This document shows, one piece after another, positions 16,302 through 24,784 of a stretch of 64,000 nt of DNA. The notes below the pieces were generated by a model. It was given only the letters and a program-made list of their open reading frames with translations. It did not search any database and had not been told where the DNA came from. Where the stretch lies: assembly GCF_900143085.1 (NCBI RefSeq), contig NZ_FRCZ01000001.1, forward strand, positions 434,001 to 498,000. The letters run 5' to 3'. Source of the stretch: Gracilibacillus kekensis (lineage in GTDB: Bacteria > Bacillota > Bacilli > Bacillales > Amphibacillaceae). Position 1 is the first letter of the stretch; each line of letters begins with the position of its first letter. The translations under genes were made by a program, and so were the position numbers.

Positions 16302-19300
16302 TCTCATCCCCCTCTTTTCGTTGGGCAGATTGTTTTGATATAACTAGTAAATTCGCAAGTACAGCAATCAATAAGACTAGAATCAAGCTCAATACAATCA
16401 TGCCATAATCGGATGACCCGTGAACAAAACGGTTCAATAAACGTTCCACATATTGTAATGGGGAATATTCTCGCCATTCACTTGCATTTGATAAACCTGC
16501 TGAAAGTGCATTGGTTAAGAATAGGTATAGACTCATAATACCTAATAAGATAAACATACCTACCAGCTTCAGTTGTCTCAACAAGTAGGATGCTGCAAGT
16601 ACCATTACTGTCATAATTAACACCATTAACAAGGTCCATATAATTAACTTTCCACCACTTATATCTAATAGATATGCTGAGACTAATCCGAACACTATTC
16701 CTTCAATTACACCTAAGCCAGCAGTGATTCCCGCAACTAATGCATTCCGGCCAAAGATAGAACTTTCTTCTTCGAAAGCATTCTCCTGTATTCGCTTTTG
16801 ATTGACTGTAGAAATGCCATACGCAGTAAATAACGCTGCAAGGAAAGTAATCAGAACAAGGAAATAAGCAGAAAACGTTTCACGTTCCACAATAACTCCA
16901 GCATTTTTAGTTTCTACTGGGTTGGATAAAAACTCGTAAAGATCTTCATTTTGTCTATCCCCAATCCGACTATTCGCCATTACCTCTGAGAAGTTATCTG
17001 CAAACGCTTGGTCATCCATTACTTTCGCAGTTAAATTTTCGGCTAATACTTCTGCTTGCTCGATAATGCCTGTTCCGCTTTGCCCAATTGTTTCTGCTTG
17101 TTCGTCAATTCGGTCGAATGTCTGGTACACTGTTTCAGCTTCCGTTAGATTACCAGAAGCTTGATCAGCTAGTGTCTGGCTTTGTGTAAACAAGGGTTGG
17201 TAGCCTTCTCCTAATGACATCACCATGTTTTGTTCCTGCTCATTAGCATTTTGAATCTCTGTCTGACTGTCGATTAAATTTAAGCTTTCTTCACGCCACG
17301 CAGTAATATCCTCAATTGTCGCTATTAATTGCTCATTTAGTTTTCTTGCTACTTCTCTTGAATTTGTTACTTTATCAGCTAATTGATCTGCCCGTAATAA
17401 TGTTCTTTCAATAAATGCACGATGGTTTTCTACATCTCTCTCATAGTTTTCCAGTGGTTCATTTACTTCTGAAAGCACATCATCCGTGACTTTAGTTGCA
17501 ATATAATCCGTTAACAGATCCCCAACATTTTTGTTTAATAATGCGTAGATGGAGTCATCTGTTGCCATATCAAGTAAGGTTTCATCTCCACCAGCGTCCG
17601 GACACGCACCCTCTTCAACATTCGCACAAGATAACGAAATACCAAAATAAGATTCATAGGATGCTAATAAACGCTGATAAGGTGTAATGGTATTCTCTAC
17701 CGTATGAATTAAACCTTCCGTATATTCATCAATCACAGGTGCTGTTACTGTATGTTGAATATGGTGATGATTGATTTCCACTAATTCAATTACTGGTTCT
17801 GGTTGTGGCTCTTCTTCCTCAGGGATTTCTTCTCCATTTCCATCACCTGGATCTGTTGAACCATCTTCTGTTTCTTCTCCATTCTGATCTCCTGGAGTTG
17901 TTGAACCGTCATCAGGTACTTCTGTACCTTCTCCACTACCATCATTCGGCACTTCATCTTCTACTGGCGTCTCATCTGTCACTTCTACACTATCATCTGG
18001 AGTTCCACCTGATTCATCTTCATTAATCGAAGCAGAACTACTCTCTTTTTCTACTGTATTAACTTGATATTGATTCGTTTTATCTGTTACTTCTTCACCA
18101 TTTTCAGCCTTAATGGCATGATAACTTGCTACAATAGGAGTATAAATCGTTTTAGATGCAACTTGGGAAGTTTCTTCTTCTGTTTCTTCCTCTTCTAATT
18201 GATTGGCTTCTTCCTCATCAATTTGATACATGTCCCATTTCCACTGTTTCATTTCAAAAATATTAATAGGTTCATCTAAAAATTCTTCTTCTAATTCAAG
18301 CGTCAGTTGGACCGTGAATTCACCATTTTGATAACCCGGTAACTGAACGGTTTCACCTTCTTGATAATTCGTGTATCTTACTTCTTCACCATCTGGCAAG
18401 TGGACGACCAAATATCTGATCGCAAACCCTTCGGAAATTCCATGAACTTTAAACTCTCGTAAAGGCTTATCTGATTCTGGCAACATTACAGTATCAGATA
18501 ATGTAACACCATTATAATGTAAGTCTTCTTTCAAGTTCTGAATATGCTCAGGCAATATAACATCATGATTACTTGAGTAGACTTCATTAAACTCCGTCTG
18601 GTATTTGTTTGTGATTCCAATTACATTTTTTATCTCTTGAATCATTTCAGGAGACAGGTCAGCATCTTGCCAAATATTTTCGTCTAAGGTCGGTAGCTGA
18701 GAAATCTGGTCTTCAATACCTGATAACAAACGATCATCCTGAGCTCCTAACAGGGTGGTTAAGTCGTCATCTTCATCATCGAAAGATGCAGCAATGATGG
18801 CATTCAAACGTTCATCAATTCGACCTCTGATTTCTTCAATATCAAAATTTTCCTTTTCTGCTGTGATATCCTCTAACGCTTGATTCAAACGATTCTGCAA
18901 GCCTCTTGAATGTAATGCAACAGTATCTAACGTGTTTTGTTCATTTTCATCGATAAGCTGAAACTGGAGATTCATATAATCATTGACGTCTTGCAGGTTT
19001 TGCAGCTGACTATTTATATCCCCATTATCTAACTGGTTTTTAAAATTATTTAGCTGTTCTGCAAAGTCGTTTGTTAGTAAACTATTACTTTGCTGTGTTT
19101 CTCGAACATCGTCAATATTAGTTTGATAGTCTTCATAATTAGACAGTTGCTCCACTAAGCTTTGCTCATAATTTTTTAGCGTATCTTCAAATACACTAAA
19201 TTGATCTTTTGATATTTCTGTACTGTCTTTTATAGTTGAAAACTGAGAAGTATAACTTGAAAGTGGGTTCTGTACATTCTGGTTGTATGTAGCTGTCAAA

Positions 19301-19842
19301 CTTTCATAATCTTCAACAATTTTTGCAACATTATCCTGCGCATCCTGCAAGTTACCGATTACGCTCGCAAAATATACATCAATAATACGACGGTTAAAAT
19401 CATTTAATATATTACTGGCTGTTTCTTCTGCTTTCGCACGGATTGCTTCACTGTCTGATGCATTAATCTTATAGTTTAACACTACTTGTTCCGGTGCCTC
19501 TGAATTTATCGAGATCGCCTTCTCGGTAAAGTCATTGGGAATGACAATCATCATGTCATAGGTGTTACGTTCTATACCGCTTTCTGCAACACCACGACTA
19601 ACAACATACCATTCATGATTTTGTTGATTGATACTTTTAACAAAAGCTTCTCCAAAATCAACATCTGAATCATTAAATACTGCGCCATCATCTTCGTTTA
19701 CAAGCGCAATAGACATTCTATCTTCTTTTGGCGCTGCTTCCTCTGTTGAATTTGCTTGATCCAATGATAAATAAGATAACCCTACTATGATTGCTAAAAT
19801 AAGCACCAAAAATAGAGGCAGCTGTATTAACGTTTTTTTCAT
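16291..19842 (-). CDS. esaA: T7SS membrane protein EsaA (YueB-like)
   Basis: ATG 19842 is preferred (TAGGAG with nine-base spacing); TTG 19851 is an alternative. The protein is about 1183 residues, with one N-terminal helix (8-27), a very long extracellular region with many coiled-coil segments, and about five membrane helices between residues 984 and 1170. This is the EsaA/YueB plan; YueB is also the SPP1 phage receptor. Unusual features are an acidic Asp/Gly/Glu/Thr/Pro-rich low-complexity linker at about 607-684 and a Cys pair (SCANVEEGAC) near 740, which could form an extracellular disulfide. The large exposed domain could reach through the cell wall. Confidence 0.93.
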   Translation of the reverse strand: MKKTLIQLPLFLVLILAIIVGLSYLSLDQANSTEEAAPKEDRMSIALVNEDDGAVFNDSDVDFGEAFVKSINQQNHEWYVVSRGVAESGIERNTYDMMIVIPNDFTEKAISINSEAPEQVVLNYKINASDSEAIRAKAEETASNILNDFNRRIIDVYFASVIGNLQDAQDNVAKIVEDYESLTATYNQNVQNPLSSYTSQFSTIKDSTEISKDQFSVFEDTLKNYEQSLVEQLSNYEDYQTNIDDVRETQQSNSLLTNDFAEQLNNFKNQLDNGDINSQLQNLQDVNDYMNLQFQLIDENEQNTLDTVALHSRGLQNRLNQALEDITAEKENFDIEEIRGRIDERLNAIIAASFDDEDDDLTTLLGAQDDRLLSGIEDQISQLPTLDENIWQDADLSPEMIQEIKNVIGITNKYQTEFNEVYSSNHDVILPEHIQNLKEDLHYNGVTLSDTVMLPESDKPLREFKVHGISEGFAIRYLVVHLPDGEEVRYTNYQEGETVQLPGYQNGEFTVQLTLELEEEFLDEPINIFEMKQWKWDMYQIDEEEANQLEEEETEEETSQVASKTIYTPIVASYHAIKAENGEEVTDKTNQYQVNTVEKESSSASINEDESGGTPDDSVEVTDETPVEDEVPNDGSGEGTEVPDDGSTTPGDQNGEETEDGSTDPGDGNGEEIPEEEEPQPEPVIELVEINHHHIQHTVTAPVIDEYTEGLIHTVENTITPYQRLLASYESYFGISLSCANVEEGACPDAGGDETLLDMATDDSIYALLNKNVGDLLTDYIATKVTDDVLSEVNEPLENYERDVENHRAFIERTLLRADQLADKVTNSREVARKLNEQLIATIEDITAWREESLNLIDSQTEIQNANEQEQNMVMSLGEGYQPLFTQSQTLADQASGNLTEAETVYQTFDRIDEQAETIGQSGTGIIEQAEVLAENLTAKVMDDQAFADNFSEVMANSRIGDRQNEDLYEFLSNPVETKNAGVIVERETFSAYFLVLITFLAALFTAYGISTVNQKRIQENAFEEESSIFGRNALVAGITAGLGVIEGIVFGLVSAYLLDISGGKLIIWTLLMVLIMTVMVLAASYLLRQLKLVGMFILLGIMSLYLFLTNALSAGLSNASEWREYSPLQYVERLLNRFVHGSSDYGMIVLSLILVLLIAVLANLLVISKQSAQRKEGDENAA

Positions 19843-19947
19843 TCTTGACAACTCCTACCTATTTTTTACGATATGTAATATGTAATTATAAGAAATGTAA
19901 ATAAGTCCATATAAGGGATACAATGATAAAGTTCCATAGTAAAACTA

Positions 19948-19978
19948 GAGCTACACAATAGCTAATATCGTGTAGCTC
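19948..19978 (-). terminator. Hairpin between esxA and esaA (possible attenuator)
   Basis: GAGCTACAC (19948-19956) and GTGTAGCTC (19970-19978) form a 9-bp perfect stem. On the minus strand it is followed by only a weak T stretch (TAGTTTTACT). It would let most transcripts stop after esxA while some continue into esaA, raising the secreted substrate over the machine. Confidence 0.5.
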
Positions 19979-20065
19979 ATCTTAAAGAGTAAGCAAAAGC
20001 CATAAAGTATGACTTTATTTAGCGGAGTAACTGCCACTGATTGCTAACGTTATATACCAGGAAGT

Positions 20066-20125
20066 TACCGTCCGCTAATCCTCCACTATACCAAGTTGTT
20101 TATAGTGAGGCTTTTACGGACGGTA
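20066..20125. repeat. Long bulged inverted repeat below esxA
   Basis: TACCGTCCG (20066-20074) pairs with CGGACGGTA (20117-20125). Inside it CCTC-CACTATA pairs with TATAGTGAGG, with one bulged base and a ten-base loop. There is no T tail in either direction. It lies 22 bases after the esxA stop and may stabilise the esxA mRNA 3' end or act as a processing site. Confidence 0.5.
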
Positions 20126-20147
20126 TCACCATGATACATGTAATTTC

Positions 20148-20444
20148 TTAGCGTAGACCAAAGTTCTGAGAAAGTGCTTCGTCTTGCTCTTGCATAGCTT
20201 GAGCTGTTTTTTGCAGTTGAGTCTGGATTTCAACCAATAGTTGTGAGAAGTTTTGCACTTTTGGTTCCAATTCTCTAAATTGATCATCGAAACGTTCAAA
20301 AGAACGACCTTCCCATTCTCCACGCAACTGATCCTGCAAATTTTTAAGCTTATTAAGTACTTCAGTAATTTGATCAGATCCCTGACCATATACTTGTGCT
20401 CTTGCTTTTAACTCTTCTGGTGACATACGAATTTGTCCTGCCAT
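20148..20444 (-). CDS. esxA: WXG100 secreted protein EsxA (YukE)
   Basis: ATG 20444 is chosen because AAGGGAG lies nine bases upstream and WXG100 proteins start 'MAG-IRMSPEEL'; an ATG three codons earlier touches the ribosome site. The 98-residue protein is a helical hairpin with the central WEG turn motif ('LRGEWEGRSFERFDDQF') at about residue 44, as in Bacillus YukE (W-x-G class). EsxA is the small secreted substrate and co-substrate of the T7SS. It is the first gene of the locus, with its own promoter region and downstream hairpins. Confidence 0.95.
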   Translation of the reverse strand: MAGQIRMSPEELKARAQVYGQGSDQITEVLNKLKNLQDQLRGEWEGRSFERFDDQFRELEPKVQNFSQLLVEIQTQLQKTAQAMQEQDEALSQNFGLR

Positions 20445-20506
20445 TTTCTTCATCTCCCTTATTAAAGATTTAGATAGGTCAAAGCTTAAGGCTCTTCCTG
20501 TTTATA

Positions 20507-20536
20507 AGATTAGAAGATACTCCCAATTGAAGTCAA
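20507..20536 (-). promoter_or_regulatory. Candidate sigma-A promoter of the T7SS locus
   Basis: On the minus strand TTGACT (20536-20531) is followed after 18 bases by TAATCT (20512-20507), about 60 bases upstream of the esxA start. The -35 is good and the -10 is weak. A TATAAT-like box further upstream near 20610 lacks a -35. The call is tentative. Confidence 0.35.
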
Positions 20537-20785
20537 CTGATAATGGTATATTTTAGTAAAAACGATTCTTTTTTCCTAATATTGTCTTTAATTCGAACTA
20601 TTTTACAATTATATCCAAGGAATAAGTAATATATTTTAAGTTTTTTCGACAAATAAGAACAGAATGAAACATTTTTCCATCCTGAATTATATCCATTTTT
20701 TTGAATATTATGATACTATTTATCTATTTTAACTAGATTAGTAGTTTAATTTTTTTAATATTATGCAGAGAAGATAAGCTATTTA
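20537..20785. other. AT-rich non-coding region upstream of esxA
   Basis: No gene is seen between the esxA promoter region and the terminator of the GH42 operon. The stretch is very AT-rich with several TATA-like boxes, one of them TATAAT on the minus strand near 20610 without a clear -35. It may bind regulators of the T7SS locus, but I could identify no defined operator. Confidence 0.4.
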
Positions 20786-20814
20786 ACAAAAAAGACTACC
20801 CTGCTGGATAGTCT
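20786..20814 (-). terminator. Terminator of the GH42 operon
   Basis: On the minus strand AGACTATCC and GGGTAGTCT form a stem with a short loop, followed by TTTTTTG. It is 110 bases below the beta-galactosidase stop and isolates the sugar operon from the T7SS locus. Confidence 0.8.
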
Positions 20815-20925
20815 AATAGTAATTCTTAATAAATACGTTCTCTTTAGTTGTAGACGTTTATATCAATATCTCTCAATTCATCATAAATTTCCTAATATTA
20901 TTTCTTCTCTCCTTCTTTCTTATTA

Positions 20926-22962
20926 TTACTTCAATATCATTACGTCATAAGCTTTCATCTCAACTTCGCCACTAACAATACGATTTTCTAGTAAGTTTTC
21001 CATCTTTCCTTTAATCTCAATAGATTGTACTTCTCTAGAATAGTTAAGTAAGATATAAATGATATGACCCTCTTTTTCACGAACAGCTAATTCCACATCA
21101 CTTGTAAGCAAGAAGATATCTTCATAATTTGTAACCTGCAAGTCTTTTAGGAGCATTGTTGCAATTTGATAATCAAATACTCCTCCAAAGTAATAAGCCT
21201 TACCTTTTCCAACGTTACGCTTTGTTAAAGCTGGCTTATTTTCATAGTGGCAGTTTTTAAATGTTCCGATCACGTCGACACCATCTGCATCTACCTGAAG
21301 CACCTCATTAAACCCTTGGGTCTCTATTTCCTCCCCAAACATCATAACCTTGGGATTCTTCTGCCAGCCATTTAACAACGTATATTCTTCAACTGAAATA
21401 CCTACTAAATCTTTAATATAACCAGGAAATGCTTTCATGTAAGTTTGGCCGTTTATATCTTTATATCCCGTTCTTGCTCCAAAGATAATTTGACCACCCT
21501 GTTCGACATAGCACGTCAAAAGTTCAGCCGTACTTTCTGTTAAAATAGCTGCATGCGGATAAACGAGCACTTGATAACGTGATAACTCCTTTAATGTCAT
21601 ATTTTGCGTAACGTTCACGACATCAACTGGAATATGGTGATATTGAAAAGCCTTAAACCACGCTTCCTTACTCTCCCCAAGAAAATCGCCATACCACGTA
21701 TCCACTTCTCCATCCCATTCATTATTATAATCCGTTAAAATCGCAGCGTTTGCTACATATTTAGAATCAAAAATAGAAGAATCGAGACGCTGAATTTCTT
21801 CACTCGTTTTTTTAATTTCCTTGATCCTGCGATTTGGTAAATTGTGATAATCATTAATACCATGCCAATAAATTTCTGAGCCCATTGTTGCTGTGCGCCA
21901 TCTAAAATAGAGTACTAAATCAGCGCCATGTGCGATTGATTGAAATGTCCATAATCTTAACTGACCAGGGAGAGGAGTGGGTTGTGCAATTCGGTTCACC
22001 CATCCTCCGGGTCCTGCCTGTTGTTCGAAAATAGCAAAGTTACCTCCAAAATTTCGGACTGTACTTAAATTAAGACTCCATTTACGATCTCGTAACGGCA
22101 TGAATGAGTTATCTTCAATAATCTTATTGAAATTTGGATAGGAATCATACGCATAAAAATCTAATGCCTCTTCTGTCATTTGGTGGTTATCCAAGTGCCC
22201 AAACATGCCGTTGGTCGTTACCCACTGTTCCGTCGTAATCGAACGAATAATATCGGACTGGATCTGGACAAAATGAATAGCGCTGTCCGATATAAAACGT
22301 TTTTCATCTAAAAATTGATGAGGATTATATGAATCGTTCACAGTAGCACGGGACAAATATACCTGTTTCCAGTCCGTGTACGTCTGACTCCAAAATACCG
22401 TTCCCCATGCTTCATTTAATCGGTCTAATGTTCCGTATTTTTCTTTTGCCCATTCACGAAACTTGACATGATCTGCATCCGAATAAAATTCATTTATCTC
22501 ACAATTGATTTCATTATCAATCTGCCACCCGACAACAGTGGGATTATCTTTATAGTGCTCAACCATTTGCTTAACAATTCGCTTTGATAGCGACTGATAT
22601 ATTTCCGAATTATAATTGTAATGTCTTCTAGAACCATGGTTGTAACGGACACCGTCTCTTGATACGTTTAATACTTCCGGATATTTCTCAGTCAACCATG
22701 CTGGTGGCGTTGCTGTTGGTGTCCCCATGATCACTTTCAAATCATACTTCTGTGCAAGTTCTATTGCATGATCAAATAAATCAAACTCGAACGTCCCCTC
22801 AACTGGTTCGAAGATAGTCCAAGCAAATTCTGCCATTCTTACATATTTAAAACCCATTTCCTTCATTCTCTTAAAATCATCTTCCCATAATTCTTCTGGC
22901 CAATGTTCTGGATAGTAACAGACACCTAATTGAATCGCTTTTTCGTTTATAACTTCTTTCAT
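20926..22962 (-). CDS. GH42 beta-galactosidase
   Basis: The 678-residue enzyme has the GH42 start 'LGVCYYPEHWPEELWEDDFKRM', a TIM barrel with 'WQIDNEI' near residue 150 (the Glu is the acid/base), and 'FAIFEQQAGPGGW' near residue 310 (the Glu is the nucleophile). A trimerisation domain and a C-terminal beta domain follow. It hydrolyses terminal beta-galactosides, often plant galactan or transport-derived galacto-oligosaccharides. There is no signal peptide, so it acts in the cytoplasm on imported sugar. ATG 22962 has AAGGAG. It is the last gene of a binding protein-permease-permease-enzyme operon. Confidence 0.95.
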   Translation of the reverse strand: MKEVINEKAIQLGVCYYPEHWPEELWEDDFKRMKEMGFKYVRMAEFAWTIFEPVEGTFEFDLFDHAIELAQKYDLKVIMGTPTATPPAWLTEKYPEVLNVSRDGVRYNHGSRRHYNYNSEIYQSLSKRIVKQMVEHYKDNPTVVGWQIDNEINCEINEFYSDADHVKFREWAKEKYGTLDRLNEAWGTVFWSQTYTDWKQVYLSRATVNDSYNPHQFLDEKRFISDSAIHFVQIQSDIIRSITTEQWVTTNGMFGHLDNHQMTEEALDFYAYDSYPNFNKIIEDNSFMPLRDRKWSLNLSTVRNFGGNFAIFEQQAGPGGWVNRIAQPTPLPGQLRLWTFQSIAHGADLVLYFRWRTATMGSEIYWHGINDYHNLPNRRIKEIKKTSEEIQRLDSSIFDSKYVANAAILTDYNNEWDGEVDTWYGDFLGESKEAWFKAFQYHHIPVDVVNVTQNMTLKELSRYQVLVYPHAAILTESTAELLTCYVEQGGQIIFGARTGYKDINGQTYMKAFPGYIKDLVGISVEEYTLLNGWQKNPKVMMFGEEIETQGFNEVLQVDADGVDVIGTFKNCHYENKPALTKRNVGKGKAYYFGGVFDYQIATMLLKDLQVTNYEDIFLLTSDVELAVREKEGHIIYILLNYSREVQSIEIKGKMENLLENRIVSGEVEMKAYDVMILK

Positions 22963-22998
22963 TGGTATGCTCCTTTTTCTGTATACTATTTATGTCTT

Positions 22999-23823
22999 TT
23001 ATTCTTTAACAGATCCGCCTAAAATACCTGAAACAAAATGCTTTTGCAACACTAAAAATACTACCATAATCGGCAAGACAGAAATTGCAGTACCTAACAT
23101 TAATTGCCCATAATCAACCGAATTCAAGCCAGCTAATGTTGATAACGCAACAGGTAGTGTATATTTATCACTTGTTGTCATCACAATTAATGGCCACATA
23201 AAATTGTTCCATTGATGAGTAAATAAGAAAATTCCTACGGCTGCTAATGCTGGCTTCATCGTTGGTAAGGCAAGCTTAAAGAAAATTGAAATCTCTCCTG
23301 CACCATCGATACGCGCTGCCTCAATCATCGAATCAGGTATACCTTTCATATTTTGGCGAATAAGGAAAATCGCAAACGGATAACAGATCTGCGGCAGAAT
23401 AACTGCATGGTATGTGTTAATCCAATCCAATGCACCAAAAATTTGAAACAATGGAATAATGGTTGCCTGATAAGGAATCATCATCGCCAATAGGAAGCTG
23501 GAGAATACTACATTGCTCCCTTTGAATTTAAACTTAGCGAATGCATACCCCGCCATTGAACATACGAGCAAACTTGTTATAACAAATATCACCGCAATAA
23601 CAGCAGAGTTAAATAATGCTTGCATAATTGGTATTGCTTCACTTAAGCTTGTTAAGTTTTCCATCAAATAGTTACCTGGTATTATTTTTGGCGGAAAACT
23701 TAGTACATCACCAGATGGGTTGGTAGCACCAACGATCATCCAATAAAAAGGTCCTAGTGAAATGATAACACCTACAATTAATATAAAATGTAACAATGAT
23801 TTTTTTACATATACGCTTTTCAT
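22999..23823 (-). CDS. CUT1 ABC sugar permease (MalG type), GH42 operon
   Basis: The 274-residue inner-membrane protein has about six helices and the permease EAA loop 'SMIEAARIDGAGEISIFFKLALPTMKPA', which docks the ATPase. The N-terminus 'ILIVGVIISLGPFYWMIVGATNP' is typical of the MalG/LacG class. Its ATG overlaps the stop of the upstream permease as TAATG, so the two subunits are co-translated. It should carry the oligosaccharide cleaved by the adjacent GH42 enzyme. No ATPase gene is nearby, so a shared MsmX-like ATPase is expected. Confidence 0.93.
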   Translation of the reverse strand: MKSVYVKKSLLHFILIVGVIISLGPFYWMIVGATNPSGDVLSFPPKIIPGNYLMENLTSLSEAIPIMQALFNSAVIAVIFVITSLLVCSMAGYAFAKFKFKGSNVVFSSFLLAMMIPYQATIIPLFQIFGALDWINTYHAVILPQICYPFAIFLIRQNMKGIPDSMIEAARIDGAGEISIFFKLALPTMKPALAAVGIFLFTHQWNNFMWPLIVMTTSDKYTLPVALSTLAGLNSVDYGQLMLGTAISVLPIMVVFLVLQKHFVSGILGGSVKE

Positions 23824-24725
23824 TAGTCGTCTTTCACCACCTTAAATTGCAACCAGGATAGAATCGCGATAAATAACACAATCACGTAAGCAATAGCCGA
23901 TGCATATCCGAAATCAAAATAACCAAAGCCTTGGTTATACAAATAATACGTAATCGTTAAGGTCGCATTATTCGGCCCACCACTTGTTAAGTTATAGGGT
24001 TCATCAAATAATTGGAAAGTTCCAATGGTTGATAAAACAAAACAGAATAGTAATACAGGTTTTAACTGTGGAATCGTAATATAAAAGAATTTACGAATAC
24101 TTGATGCTCCGTCGATACTTGCCGCTTCGTATAAATCATTTGGAATATTTTGAAGTCCTGCTAACAAAATAACCATATTATATCCTGTCCATCTCCAGGT
24201 GGTGACTATAATTAATGATACTTTTGCCCAAAATCCGTCTGTTAACCAATTTACCTTTTCTAAGCCGATGGAAGTAAGTATATAATTTACTAAACCATAA
24301 TCAGAATTTAACAAAAGGATAAAAATGATCGATGCTGCAACTAAAGAAGTGACCGCTGGTGTAAAAAAAGAAACACGATAAAAGCCTCTCATGTTTAATA
24401 ATTTTGCATTTAAAAATACTGCCAATAAAAGTGCAAAGAATAACATGATCGGTACTTGCACAATTAGAAGGATAAATGTATTTCCTAATGCTTTATAGAA
24501 AATTGGATCACTGAATAATCGCACATAGTTATCTAATCCAGAAAAGCTGTAGACACCTCCCACTCGTGTCTGAAAACTAAGTAAAAAAGACGCAATAATT
24601 GGGTATACGGTAAATGCTAAAAACAATAAAACAGCAGGCAATATAAATATATATGGAGCTGTCTTTGGAGTAATAAACCCTTTTTTGTATGGTTTTGATT
24701 CTGATTTTTTTGCTACATTATCCAA
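23823..24725 (-). CDS. CUT1 ABC sugar permease (MalF type), GH42 operon
   Basis: The TTG start at 24725 is chosen because AAGGAGGGG lies just upstream; a longer reading to 24773 would run through the intercistronic hairpin. The roughly 300-residue protein has six helices ('YIFILPAVLLFLAFTVYPI' first) and the EAA loop 'LYEAASIDGASSIRKFFYITIPQLKP'. It forms the heterodimeric channel with the 22999-23823 product. It belongs to the UgpA/MalF class of carbohydrate uptake permeases. Confidence 0.92.
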   Translation of the reverse strand: MDNVAKKSESKPYKKGFITPKTAPYIFILPAVLLFLAFTVYPIIASFLLSFQTRVGGVYSFSGLDNYVRLFSDPIFYKALGNTFILLIVQVPIMLFFALLLAVFLNAKLLNMRGFYRVSFFTPAVTSLVAASIIFILLLNSDYGLVNYILTSIGLEKVNWLTDGFWAKVSLIIVTTWRWTGYNMVILLAGLQNIPNDLYEAASIDGASSIRKFFYITIPQLKPVLLFCFVLSTIGTFQLFDEPYNLTSGGPNNATLTITYYLYNQGFGYFDFGYASAIAYVIVLFIAILSWLQFKVVKDD

Positions 24726-24744
24726 TAGTGTCCCCTCCTTCTTT

Positions 24745-24778
24745 AGAAAAAAAGGTTGACTGACTTCAGCCAACCTTT
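24745..24778 (-). terminator. Terminator-like hairpin between binding-protein and permease genes
   Basis: On the minus strand AAAGGTTGGCTGA pairs with TCAGTCAACCTTT (13 bp, one G-T pair, two-base loop), followed by TTTTTTC. It stands seven bases after the solute-binding protein stop. It would stop part of the transcripts and raise binding protein over permease levels. Confidence 0.8.
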
Positions 24779-24784
24779 ATTTAA

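Noticed and set aside
20066-20125. The CCGTCC/GGACGG inverted repeat below esxA as another REP-like element.
   Set aside because: It shares only a short GGACGG string and lacks the TGAAAC/GTTTCA arms.
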